A stretch of 64,000 bases of DNA, taken from positions 62,001 through 126,000 of the forward strand of contig NZ_JBGOSE010000010.1 in assembly GCF_041538045.1 (NCBI RefSeq). The letters run 5' to 3'. The notes under the pieces are model-generated. The model worked only from the letters and a program-made list of their open reading frames with translations. It was not told the DNA's origin and did not search any database. A program made the position numbers and the translations under genes. The stretch comes from Aliiglaciecola sp041538045 (lineage in GTDB: Bacteria; Pseudomonadota; Gammaproteobacteria; Enterobacterales; Alteromonadaceae). Positions 18,337 through 26,512 of this stretch are shown here, in pieces. How positions within the stretch are numbered: position 1 is the first letter of the stretch; every line of letters starts with the position of its first letter.

Positions 18337-18575
18337 CCACCTGTGACCGGAGGAAAAAACGCAATTTCGTCGTTAGCCTCAATTGCCGTATCAAAGTCAC
18401 AAATCGTTTGATTCACAGCTACCAACACGTGTTTAGATGACAAATATTGTTGCCAAATTTCGCCCTTAGCGGCTAGCAATTCCCGCAAAGCATGAACGGT
18501 ATTAGGGCGTTCCTCTAAGCAAAGCTCTGCGACACCGAGTTGTTCCCTAAGTTGACCAAAAAACAATATTTTCAT
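18333..18575 (-). CDS. moaD: Molybdopterin synthase sulfur carrier subunit MoaD
   Basis: An 80-residue ubiquitin-fold sulfur carrier. The protein begins MKILFFGQLREQLG and ends FFPPVTGG; the C-terminal Gly-Gly is the site adenylated and thiocarboxylated by MoeB before sulfur transfer. moeB is not in this window. Lies 9 bp after moaC and overlaps moaE, so both synthase subunits are made from one message. Confidence 0.95.
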   Translation of the reverse strand: MKILFFGQLREQLGVAELCLEERPNTVHALRELLAAKGEIWQQYLSSKHVLVAVNQTICDFDTAIEANDEIAFFPPVTGG

Positions 18576-18584
18576 GAAAGATGT

Positions 18585-19139
18585 TTAACCTTTTTGATTA
18601 TCCGAACGATGCCAATCCCCAGTCTTGCCGCCACTTTTTTCCTCGACTTTTATATCGCCAATGAGCATATGAGGATCCACTGCCTTACACATATCAAACA
18701 GGGTAAGTGCAGCCACAGAAACTGCAGTCAACGCTTCCATCTCTACTCCTGTTTGCCCTGCTAACTTGCAGGTTGCGCGAATATTAACCCGACTTAAAGA
18801 TGAATCAACCGTAAAATCCACTTGGACTTTAGATAACATCAATGGGTGACAAAGAGGGATCAAGTCTGCACACTTTTTTGCGCTCTGAATACCGGCAATA
18901 CGAGCAACAGCGAAAACATCTCCTTTAGCATGTTGCCCATTGGCAATCATATTTAAGGTATCCGTTTGCATCTGTACAAAGCCCGACGCAGTTGCGATTC
19001 TCTGGGTAACGGCTTTGTCGGTAACATCCACCATATTCGCTTGACCGTTTTGATCAACATGACTTAAGTGTTTTTGTATTGTTTGATGTCTGTCTGATTT
19101 ATTTGTCGTTTGATGACTGTCTGGTTTATTTGATTGCAC
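18585..19139 (-). CDS. moaC: Cyclic pyranopterin monophosphate synthase MoaC
   Basis: MoaC converts the 3',8-cyclo-GTP product of MoaA into cyclic pyranopterin monophosphate. The conserved region begins at HVDQNGQANMVDVTDKAVT and includes KCADLIPLCHPL, KLAGQTGVEMEALTAVSVAALTLFDMCKAVDP and EEKSGGKTGDWHR. The listed GTG start gives 184 residues, longer than usual because of an unusual N-terminal segment with an almost exact repeat (NKPDSHQT / NKSDRHQT). A later start near the conserved block cannot be excluded. Two bases separate it from moaB. Confidence 0.93.
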   Translation of the reverse strand: MQSNKPDSHQTTNKSDRHQTIQKHLSHVDQNGQANMVDVTDKAVTQRIATASGFVQMQTDTLNMIANGQHAKGDVFAVARIAGIQSAKKCADLIPLCHPLMLSKVQVDFTVDSSLSRVNIRATCKLAGQTGVEMEALTAVSVAALTLFDMCKAVDPHMLIGDIKVEEKSGGKTGDWHRSDNQKG

Positions 19140-19141
19140 AA

Positions 19142-19681
19142 TTATCCCCTGCTTTCACATTGGTCAACATCAAGGTTTTTTAAATGCACAACAAAATTAC
19201 AGGGCTTATGACGACTGTCTAGTTGCTCTAATAAAATGTCTTGCCAGCCAGTTTTGCACGCCCCCGTTGAACCAGGCAAACAAAATATAGCGGTGCCATT
19301 GGCCATGCCACCCAGCGCTCGAGATTGCACCGTAGAGGTACCAATTTGCTGATAGGAAATTTGACGGAATAGTTCACCAAACCCCTCAATATGTTTATCA
19401 AATAACACTTCTAAAGACTCTGGAGTCATATCCCTGGGAGTAAAACCTGTTCCCCCAGTGGTAAGAACTACGTGGATATTTTTAGCTAAAATCCAATTTG
19501 AAACGATACTGCGAAGTTGGTATTTATCATCTTTACAAATTCGCTTTTCCACTACCTGATGGCCAGCAGATGTTGCCGCTTCAACTAAATAGCGTCCCGA
19601 TGTATCGGTTTCTTCATCCCGTGTATCTGATACAGTTAACACTGCGATATTAAGTGATTTAAATTGCTTGATTGCAGGCAT
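19142..19681 (-). CDS. moaB: Molybdenum cofactor biosynthesis protein MoaB
   Basis: MoaB belongs to the MogA/MoaB fold that binds and adenylates molybdopterin before molybdate insertion by MoeA; in some bacteria its role is uncertain. The 179-residue protein carries LNIAVLTVSDTRDEETDTSG, VVLTTGGTGFTPRDMTPE (the molybdopterin-binding motif) and IFCLPGSTGACKTGWQDIL. It is nested between mobA (30 bp upstream) and moaC (2 bp downstream). No separate mogA is seen here, so this protein may serve that step. Confidence 0.92.
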   Translation of the reverse strand: MPAIKQFKSLNIAVLTVSDTRDEETDTSGRYLVEAATSAGHQVVEKRICKDDKYQLRSIVSNWILAKNIHVVLTTGGTGFTPRDMTPESLEVLFDKHIEGFGELFRQISYQQIGTSTVQSRALGGMANGTAIFCLPGSTGACKTGWQDILLEQLDSRHKPCNFVVHLKNLDVDQCESRG

Positions 19682-19711
19682 TGGCCCTCCATAAAACTGA
19701 ACTAAACACCC

Positions 19712-20305
19712 CTAACATTGACTCATTTGTTCCACTTTTTGCATTTGCTCTGGGGTATTTACATTGTAAAAAGCATCTTTGGCTATTTGCCCTTCATTAT
19801 AATTAATTTCCACTGCGCTGAGTTTTTTAAGTAATGAAAAAATCGATCTATCATCAGACTCAATTTGTTGTTTTAGTGTTGCCGTAAACAGGGGATCCAA
19901 CTGAATAAAAAACGGCATGGGATGGGAGCGGAAATAACACGCACATTGAAACTCTGTACCCTGTAAAGCGAGTTGCTTTAAATTAGCAGCAGGAAACAAC
20001 GGCATATCAATAGGCACAACTAAAACACCATCAACATCATTTAGCCTAGATTGGGGAAGACTTAATAGCGCGTCTAAAGCAGCCAAAGGTCCTTTATCAA
20101 ACAACCTGTCTGCCATAGCACCTTCTAGGCTATTAGAGCTAACTACATAATTATTGATGCCAATGGACTCAAAACGTTTGATTGCAAGTTGCAAAAAAGA
20201 CTCACCAGACAAACTTAAAGTGGATTTATCTACTCCCATTCGACTAGAACGCCCGCCCGCTAAAATTAACCCTAAGGTGTTTTTAATTGAACTGTCAGCG
20301 CTCAT
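19712..20305 (-). CDS. mobA: Molybdenum cofactor guanylyltransferase MobA
   Basis: MobA adds GMP to molybdenum-molybdopterin, making the MGD form used by DMSO-reductase-family enzymes such as nitrate or formate enzymes. The N terminus has the nucleotidyltransferase signature LGLILAGGRSSRMGVDKSTL, with DKGPLAALDALL and VPIDMPLFP for GTP and metal binding. The protein is 197 residues, normal. Its presence implies that at least one bis-MGD enzyme is encoded elsewhere in the genome. The gene starts two bases after the moaA stop. Confidence 0.93.
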   Translation of the reverse strand: MSADSSIKNTLGLILAGGRSSRMGVDKSTLSLSGESFLQLAIKRFESIGINNYVVSSNSLEGAMADRLFDKGPLAALDALLSLPQSRLNDVDGVLVVPIDMPLFPAANLKQLALQGTEFQCACYFRSHPMPFFIQLDPLFTATLKQQIESDDRSIFSLLKKLSAVEINYNEGQIAKDAFYNVNTPEQMQKVEQMSQC

Positions 20306-20307
20306 GG

Positions 20308-21276
20308 TTAACCACCTAACATCGCCAAATGTTTAGTGGCACCGGTAAAACCTTGATCTAGCCAATGAGTAGCGTCTTTATCCCCTAACAATTGCTGTAA
20401 TTGTTGTTGCAACTCTAGGGTGTCTGTTTGTTGTAAATAAGGTCGAATATCTAAGCCTTTATCAGCAAATAAACACAGGTGTAATTTACCGGTGGCGCTG
20501 ATCCTTAGGCGATTGCAACTGGCGCAAAAATCTTTACTGTAAGGCATGATAAGGCCAATTTTACCTTGATAATCTGGATGCCAAAATTCTTGTGCAGGGC
20601 CTGCGGTATTATTTTGAATAACAGGACTCCAACCATTTTCAAGTAAATACTGTTTAATTGGCTCACCGGACAAATGGTTTAGCTTAAAGAAGTCTTTATT
20701 ATCGCCTGTTTCCATCAGTTCGATCAGTCGAAAGGTAATCGGCGTATGTTTTAACCAGGATAAAAAGGCTCCGAGTTCATTACCATTATATTGACGCATT
20801 AAAACGCCATTGACTTTAACTTTCAATCCACGGTCTAAGCCACGTTTAATACCTGACAAGATGGTTTCCAGTTTATCGTGACCGGTAATACTTTCAAACA
20901 TACGGGGATCAAGGCTATCAATACTGACATTCAATGAATTGAGACCAGCATCTACCCAAGCGTCTACTTGCTGTTCTAAACGATAGCCGTTGGTGGTAAT
21001 AGCTACCTGTTCAATGCCAGTGGTTGAGGCCGCAATTTGAATAATCTGTGGCAGATCTTTACGTAACGAGGGCTCTCCCCCTGTTATCCTAATTTTTTTG
21101 GTTCCTAAGTCAGCAAAACCCGCACAAATTTGACGGATTTCAGACAAGCCTAAAAAATTACGATCGGAGTCGCATTGATAACCATCAGGTAGGCAATAGT
21201 CGCAACTAAAGTTACATACATCTGTGACGGACAGCCGCAAGTAATGGAAGCGGCGCCCAAATTTATCTTTTAACAC
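20308..21276 (-). CDS. moaA: GTP 3',8-cyclase MoaA (radical SAM)
   Basis: MoaA starts molybdenum cofactor synthesis by rearranging GTP to 3',8-cyclo-GTP. From the chosen start the radical-SAM cysteines are C21, C25 and C28 (CNFSCDYC); a second cluster is bound by CASCNRLRISATGKLHLC, and the protein ends in the essential Gly-Gly (AMLGG). I prefer the GTG at 21276, which has AAAGG eight bases upstream and aligns with the family start (LKDKFGRRFHYLRLS); an ATG at 21321 would add 15 residues but has no Shine-Dalgarno. First gene of the moa operon, divergent from the glucosylglycerate operon. Confidence 0.94.
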   Translation of the reverse strand: MLKDKFGRRFHYLRLSVTDVCNFSCDYCLPDGYQCDSDRNFLGLSEIRQICAGFADLGTKKIRITGGEPSLRKDLPQIIQIAASTTGIEQVAITTNGYRLEQQVDAWVDAGLNSLNVSIDSLDPRMFESITGHDKLETILSGIKRGLDRGLKVKVNGVLMRQYNGNELGAFLSWLKHTPITFRLIELMETGDNKDFFKLNHLSGEPIKQYLLENGWSPVIQNNTAGPAQEFWHPDYQGKIGLIMPYSKDFCASCNRLRISATGKLHLCLFADKGLDIRPYLQQTDTLELQQQLQQLLGDKDATHWLDQGFTGATKHLAMLGG

Positions 21277-21763
21277 GTTAAACACCTTTCCAAAGTCATG
21301 AACAACCAAATTGTTGTACATGTAGCGGGAGGCAAACTAGTTTCCCAATTTACCCTGGCAACCCAAAATAGTTGCGGCCTAAATTACTTATATTGTTTAT
21401 TAAAGTTTTCATCGAGTAGGTTTAAACTCACCTTTAAAAAACCTTAATCTCTATCTGCAATACTTAGTAACAGAGGCTCGGAGTTTCATTTTAAGTATCA
21501 TTTACTAATTAGTAATATCACTTAGGATATTAAGTTGTTACTCAATTTGAGTATAGCATTGATGATAACGTCATTTAACCTCACTATGGAGGCGCAACGC
21601 AAATGGTTTATGTTTGTTAATCACGAACGACATTGCTTGCTATCAAAACGATTATTTGCTTTATTTGATAATTAAAGTTAGCACTATATTGGCACGTTTG
21701 TTGTAAGTTCTATTTGATGATTATAAATATTCCAGTTAATTATTTACTCTATAAAGGCCAATT
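21277..21763. promoter_or_regulatory. Divergent control region between moaA and the glucosylglycerate operon
   Basis: No gene is visible in these nearly 490 bases. They hold two symmetrical sites: TTACTAATTAGTAA (21502-21515, perfect) and TACTCAA-T-TTGAGTA (21539-21553). A sigma-54-like element follows at 21689. A molybdenum-cofactor riboswitch would be expected here in some Gammaproteobacteria; on the minus strand there are CTCCGAGCC (about 21475-21485) and GCCTCC fragments, but I cannot fold this into a convincing Moco RNA by eye. Confidence 0.45.
21689..21705 (+). promoter_or_regulatory. Sigma-54-like -24/-12 promoter element before the glucosylglycerate operon
   Basis: TTGGCACG-tttg-TTGTA matches the -24 box (TGGCACG) exactly, with the correct four-base spacer, and has TTGT where TTGC is usual at -12. 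It lies about 60 bases before the TTG start of the first gene of the operon. A related element occurs at 26743. No enhancer site was identified. Confidence 0.45.
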
Positions 21764-22678
21764 TTGAAGGTAACTCCAGAATCTAAAAGGCTACTTGAAG
21801 CCTTTATCGAAAAACACCAACTCGATACGAACTTTAGTGATGTTGCGCTAACATGGTTCATCCCTTTAGCAGAAAAATTAAAGTTGCACCATGACAGTGC
21901 AGAAAGACCAATCTTCATCGGTATAAATGGATGCCAAGGTTCCGGAAAGTCGACTCTCACCGAGCTTTTACTCACCTACTTGACTGAGGTAAAACAATTA
22001 AAAGTTATAAACCTTTCATTAGATGACTTTTATTTTTCAAAAGCCTACCGCCATGAATTAGCCGATAGCATACACCCGCTATTAGCAACTCGGGGCGTAC
22101 CAGGTACCCATGATACAAAACTATTGAATCAGGTATTACTCAATTTAAAACAGCAACAAACAGGCTTTGCGATTCCAAGGTTTAATAAGGCAACGGATGA
22201 TCCCTTCCCTAAAGAAGAATGGCCAGTTATCGAACAGCCAGTAGATATTATTTTAATGGAAGGATGGTGCTGGGGTGTTACTGCTCAAACTAATGAGCAA
22301 CTCTCCACACCAATAAATACATTGGAGTCTGAAGAAGACAGTGACGGTACTTGGCGTACTTACGTCAATCAACAATTGCAAACAGAATATCAAAATTTAT
22401 ATCAATTAATGGATTTTTGGATAATGCTTAAAGCACCTTCTTTTGAGTGTGTTTTCGACTGGCGACTTCAACAAGAGCAAAAACTTATTCAAAAATTGGC
22501 AACTGCTTCTGACTCAGAAGCTAAAAGTGGGATTATGTCAGTAAACGAAATCAAACGATTTATTCAGCATTATCAAAGATTAACAGAGCAGAGTTTAGCG
22601 ACACTTAAAGACTCTTGTGATGTGGTATTTGATTTAGATAAACACCGAAAAATTATTAACGTAAAGGGGGTAAAATGA
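21764..22678 (+). CDS. D-glycerate kinase-like P-loop kinase
   Basis: A 304-residue kinase of the plant/yeast-type glycerate kinase family (GLYK/Tda10-like, related to uridine and pantothenate kinases). It has a P-loop at residues 53-64 (GINGCQGSGKST), INLSLDDFYFSK for substrate and magnesium, TRGVPGTHDTKLL, and VDIILMEGWCWG. In this operon it would phosphorylate the glycerate released by the phosphorylase, returning it to phosphoglycerate. The TTG at 21764 is the only sensible start, with AAAGG six bases upstream. The last codons overlap the next gene by ATGA. The fold is clear; glycerate as substrate is inferred from family and context. Confidence 0.82.
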   Translation: MKVTPESKRLLEAFIEKHQLDTNFSDVALTWFIPLAEKLKLHHDSAERPIFIGINGCQGSGKSTLTELLLTYLTEVKQLKVINLSLDDFYFSKAYRHELADSIHPLLATRGVPGTHDTKLLNQVLLNLKQQQTGFAIPRFNKATDDPFPKEEWPVIEQPVDIILMEGWCWGVTAQTNEQLSTPINTLESEEDSDGTWRTYVNQQLQTEYQNLYQLMDFWIMLKAPSFECVFDWRLQQEQKLIQKLATASDSEAKSGIMSVNEIKRFIQHYQRLTEQSLATLKDSCDVVFDLDKHRKIINVKGVK

Positions 22679-23517
22679 GCGACCAGTTTGTCATTTTTAC
22701 CGATATGGATGGCACCTTACTGGATCATCACTCTTACAGTCACGAAGCCGCTCAAAGGATGCTTTCTTTCTTGAAAAAAAATAGCATTCCAGTTATTCCA
22801 AATACCAGCAAAACCTACGATGAAATGCAGGAGTTAACTGACCAACTGGGCATTGAAGGCCCCTTTATTGTCGAAAATGGTGCAGCTATTCATATTCCTC
22901 ATGGTTTCTTCAAGAAAAAACCCGCAAATACTCAATGGGTGGGTAAAAACTGGGTTCGGAATTTCACCTCTAAAAAAAGCTATTGGTTAAGCCTTTTAAA
23001 CAAAATTGAAAACGACTTTGCAGGTCAATTTACCCACTTTTCTAAAATGACCCTAGCAGAAATTTGTGAGGCCACAGGGTTGGAACCAGAACAAGCTAAA
23101 CGTGCTGCAAATAGATTGTATGGTGAACCGGTATTATGGCTGGGGAACGAAGAACAAAAGAAAAAGTTTATCAACTGTGTGCAACAACTCGGCGCAAAAA
23201 CCCTCATAGGTGGACGCTTTATCCATATATCTGGAGAAACTGATAAAGGTGCCGCACTTAATTGGTTTGTAGGCGAGTTGCAAAGACAATATCCAGATAT
23301 CAATTGGGTTTCCATTGCATTAGGTGATGGCCAAAATGATGCGGCCATGCTTGATGCCGCCGATATAGCAGTACGCATAAAATCTCCGGTTAACGACTAT
23401 CCTCAACTACAACGCACAGAAAATGTGTTTGATAGCCAACTCGAAGGACCTGAGGGTTGGACTGAATGTCTTCAACAAATATTAAATTTAACGTTAAAGG
23501 AGCCAGAAAATGGCTGA
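22675..23517 (+). CDS. Mannosyl/glucosyl-3-phosphoglycerate phosphatase (HAD-IIB)
   Basis: A 280-residue HAD-superfamily phosphatase of the mannosyl-3-phosphoglycerate phosphatase family (MpgP/YedP). The HAD motifs are FTDMDGTLLDH (nucleophile D10, acid/base D12), PNTSKT (motif II), GETDKGAALNWF with the motif III lysine, and ALGDGQNDAAML (motif IV). Beside a glucosyl-3-phosphoglycerate synthase it should remove the phosphate from glucosyl-3-phosphoglycerate to give glucosylglycerate. It overlaps the kinase gene by 4 bases and the synthase gene by 8, so all three are coupled. Sugar specificity (glucosyl or mannosyl) cannot be told from motifs alone. Confidence 0.85.
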   Translation: MSDQFVIFTDMDGTLLDHHSYSHEAAQRMLSFLKKNSIPVIPNTSKTYDEMQELTDQLGIEGPFIVENGAAIHIPHGFFKKKPANTQWVGKNWVRNFTSKKSYWLSLLNKIENDFAGQFTHFSKMTLAEICEATGLEPEQAKRAANRLYGEPVLWLGNEEQKKKFINCVQQLGAKTLIGGRFIHISGETDKGAALNWFVGELQRQYPDINWVSIALGDGQNDAAMLDAADIAVRIKSPVNDYPQLQRTENVFDSQLEGPEGWTECLQQILNLTLKEPENG

Positions 23518-24733
23518 TTTTTACCAAAACGGAATAACCACAACTTTACACCAACTATCTAAACGCCCCATTGATGAAATGGAATCTGAACTGTTAGCCT
23601 TTTCCAAAAAGCGTCCATTAGGCCTGCTTTTACCAAGCTTGTTTTCCGAGCTTGAGGGCGAAGCGATGCCAGAAATTATCAATAACATATGCAAAGTGCC
23701 CTATTTAAGCGAAATTGTTATTGGTTTAGATAGAGCGTCAAAAGAGCAATATCAACACGCCATTAAGTTTTTTGACAAACTGCCACAGCATCATCGTATT
23801 TTGTGGAATGATGGTCCGCGTTTAAAGGCTATCGACAAAGAGTTAGCTGATTTAGGTCTTGCTCCAAAAGAAATGGGCAAAGGCCGTAACGTGTGGTATT
23901 GCATGGGGTATATTCTAGCTACAGGCCGTGCAGAATCTATTGCATTGCACGATTGTGACATCTTAACCTACGATCGCAGTCTTCTGGCAAAATTGATTTA
24001 TCCGGTTGCTCACCCTCAGTTTAATTACGAGTTTTGTAAAGGCTATTACGCCCGTGTGGCAGATGGAAAAATCAATGGTCGAGTATCCCGATTATTAGTA
24101 ACTCCATTATTGCGCGCATTAAAACGCACCGTAGGTAACAACGAATACTTAGAGTTTATGGATAGTTTTAGATATCCATTAGCGGGCGAGTTTTCATTCA
24201 GACGTGATGTGTTAAATGATATTCGCATTCCCAGTGATTGGGGATTAGAAATCGGTGTGTTATCAGAGATGCACCGTAACTACTCTCACAACCGTTTGTG
24301 CCAAGTAGACATTGCAGAAACCTATGATCATAAACACCAAGATCTTTCTCTTCATAATGATCAAGGTGGATTGTCTAAAATGTCTATCGACATTACTAAA
24401 GCACTGTTTCGTAAACTTGCTACACAAGGTTTTACCTTCACCAATGAATCATTCCGCACATTAAAAGCCACCTATTTCCGAATCGCATTGGATTTTGTGG
24501 AAACCTATCACAATGATGCGGTTATGAATGGACTGGAGTTGGACATTCATAGAGAAGAAAAAGCAGTAGAAATGTTTGCTGAAAATATTATGAAAGCAGG
24601 TCAAAGTTTCTTGGAAAACCCAATGGAAACACCCTTTATACCTAGCTGGAACCGAGTCATAAGTGCTGTACCAGATATACTAGAACGCATCAAAGATGCC
24701 GTTGAATTGGATTACGAAGAGTTTCGATATTAA
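23510..24733 (+). CDS. gpgS: Glucosyl-3-phosphoglycerate synthase (GT81-type)
   Basis: A 407-residue GT-A glycosyltransferase resembling the retaining GpgS enzymes, which join glucose from an NDP-sugar to 3-phosphoglycerate. Visible: an NDP-binding region IVIGLDRAS, NDGPRLKAI, the GKGRNVWYCMGY segment that contacts the sugar nucleotide, and the metal-binding D148-x-D150 in ALHDCDILTYDR; further on PLAGEFSFRRDVL and the acceptor-side histidines in DHKHQDLSLHN. It is cytoplasmic, with no membrane segment. Eighteen bases separate it from the phosphorylase. A mannosyl donor is possible, but mannosyl-3-phosphoglycerate synthases belong to a different family. Confidence 0.85.
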   Translation: MADFYQNGITTTLHQLSKRPIDEMESELLAFSKKRPLGLLLPSLFSELEGEAMPEIINNICKVPYLSEIVIGLDRASKEQYQHAIKFFDKLPQHHRILWNDGPRLKAIDKELADLGLAPKEMGKGRNVWYCMGYILATGRAESIALHDCDILTYDRSLLAKLIYPVAHPQFNYEFCKGYYARVADGKINGRVSRLLVTPLLRALKRTVGNNEYLEFMDSFRYPLAGEFSFRRDVLNDIRIPSDWGLEIGVLSEMHRNYSHNRLCQVDIAETYDHKHQDLSLHNDQGGLSKMSIDITKALFRKLATQGFTFTNESFRTLKATYFRIALDFVETYHNDAVMNGLELDIHREEKAVEMFAENIMKAGQSFLENPMETPFIPSWNRVISAVPDILERIKDAVELDYEEFRY

Positions 24734-24751
24734 AAGTAAGGGGAAACATCA

Positions 24752-26512
24752 ATGTCTGAAGCTTATACGTGGCTGTGTGAAAAAATACAACATCACTTAG
24801 ACGTAATTTATCAAGGGGTTGATATTCCTCAAAATAGCGAGGAACTGGCAAAATCGCTTATCACCACAATGCGATTAGATGAGGTAGGTGATAGACAAAT
24901 GCCTGTACCTCATCAAAATCATTGGAGCGAAGAAGACATTATATTGATTACTTATGGGGATAGCATAGAGTCAGAGATGCAAACCCCATTGGTAACCTTG
25001 CATCAGTTTTTAAACAATCATGTGAAAGACACCATTAATTCGGTGCACATACTGCCGTTCTTTCCATATAGTTCAGATGATGGATTTGCGGTAATTGATT
25101 ATTCAAGCGTAAATGAATCATTGGGAAATTGGCTAGACGTTAAGTCAATTTCAACTAACTACCGATTAATGTCGGATTTGGTTATTAACCATTGTTCTTC
25201 GCGCAGTGCATGGTTCGATAACTTTATTAAAGGTGAAGGACCTGGTAGTGATTTTTTCTTTACCGTTGATGATGACTATGACACATCCAACGTCGTAAGG
25301 CCCCGCACATCTGAACTATTGCGGGAAACCAAAACTGAAAATGGCATTAAAAAAGTTTGGTGTACATTTAGTCACGACCAAGTGGATTTTGACTTTCAAA
25401 ATCCCAAGGTTTTGGGTGCATTTGTTGAGATTATTCGACAATATTTGGATCACGGCGTGCGGATTTTCAGATTAGATGCCGTTGCTTTTCTCTGGAAAAA
25501 ATCAGGCACCACCTGTATTAACCTAGAAAAGACCCATGAAGTTATTCGCTTACTACGTACATTGATTGAATACGCACAAAACGATTGCATTATCATTACT
25601 GAAACCAACATTCCAAACCGTGAAAACCTAACTTATTTTGGTAATGCTAACGAAGCCCATGCGGTATATAACTTTTCATTGCCACCGTTATTGGTGAACA
25701 CCTTAGTGACCGGCGACTGTACTTATTTAAAGAACTGGCTAATGAGTATGCCGCCAGCACAAAACGGGACCACCTATTTTAACTTCATTGCTTCCCATGA
25801 CGGCATTGGTCTGCGTCCAGCAGAGGGTTTGTTGGATGAAAAAGAGATTAATACTCTTGTTAATACCATGCAAAGTTTTGGCGGCATGGTGTCTTGGCGT
25901 ACCCTCCCCGGTGGTAAACAAAAACCCTACGAAATAAATATCGCGTTATTTGATGCCTTAAAAGGCACAACTAAAGGGCCGGATAATTTAGGCATGGAAA
26001 GATTTATCTGTGCCCATGAAATTATGTTTGCTTTAGAAGGCATACCAGGCTTGTACATACATAGTATACTGGCGACCGGAAATGATTATGAACGGGTAAC
26101 CAATACCAGTCAGAATCGCTCCATTAATCGTAAACGCTGGGATATGTCAGAACTAGAAAACCAACTGAATGATAAAGATAGTCAGCATGCCATTGCACTT
26201 AAGCGAATCAATCACCTGTTGTCTATACGCATTCACCAAAAAGCTTTCCATCCTAACGCAACACAATTTACCTTGCAGTTGGGGGCAAAACTATTTGGTT
26301 TCTGGCGCCAAAGTATTGATAGACGACAAAGTATATTCTGTATCAGTAACATCACAGATGCAGATCAAACGGTTGTTATGTCAGATATCAACTTAATTGG
26401 CACAGACTGTTGGTGGGACTTAATTACTGGCAATGAAATCATTTTAGATCACTCTGATTTCGTATTAACCCCCTATCAAACGGTTTGGATCAGTAATACT
26501 CGTAGTATGTAA
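24752..26512 (+). CDS. Glucosylglycerate phosphorylase (GH13_18, sucrose phosphorylase family)
   Basis: A 586-residue GH13 subfamily 18 enzyme. The (beta/alpha)8 catalytic residues are D242 (nucleophile, FRLDAVA), E284 (acid/base, IITETN) and D350 (transition state, ASHDGIG); LPFFPYSSDDGFAVIDY marks the sucrose phosphorylase-like group. Sucrose, sucrose-6-phosphate, glucosylglycerol and glucosylglycerate phosphorylases share this fold. Its place after gpgS, the phosphatase and a glycerate kinase makes glucosylglycerate the best substrate, giving glucose 1-phosphate plus glycerate. A GGGG Shine-Dalgarno stands 8 bases before the ATG. Specificity is inferred from context and would need assay; a plain sucrose phosphorylase is less likely since no sucrose transporter or fructokinase is nearby. 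Confidence 0.85.
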   Translation: MSEAYTWLCEKIQHHLDVIYQGVDIPQNSEELAKSLITTMRLDEVGDRQMPVPHQNHWSEEDIILITYGDSIESEMQTPLVTLHQFLNNHVKDTINSVHILPFFPYSSDDGFAVIDYSSVNESLGNWLDVKSISTNYRLMSDLVINHCSSRSAWFDNFIKGEGPGSDFFFTVDDDYDTSNVVRPRTSELLRETKTENGIKKVWCTFSHDQVDFDFQNPKVLGAFVEIIRQYLDHGVRIFRLDAVAFLWKKSGTTCINLEKTHEVIRLLRTLIEYAQNDCIIITETNIPNRENLTYFGNANEAHAVYNFSLPPLLVNTLVTGDCTYLKNWLMSMPPAQNGTTYFNFIASHDGIGLRPAEGLLDEKEINTLVNTMQSFGGMVSWRTLPGGKQKPYEINIALFDALKGTTKGPDNLGMERFICAHEIMFALEGIPGLYIHSILATGNDYERVTNTSQNRSINRKRWDMSELENQLNDKDSQHAIALKRINHLLSIRIHQKAFHPNATQFTLQLGAKLFGFWRQSIDRRQSIFCISNITDADQTVVMSDINLIGTDCWWDLITGNEIILDHSDFVLTPYQTVWISNTRSM

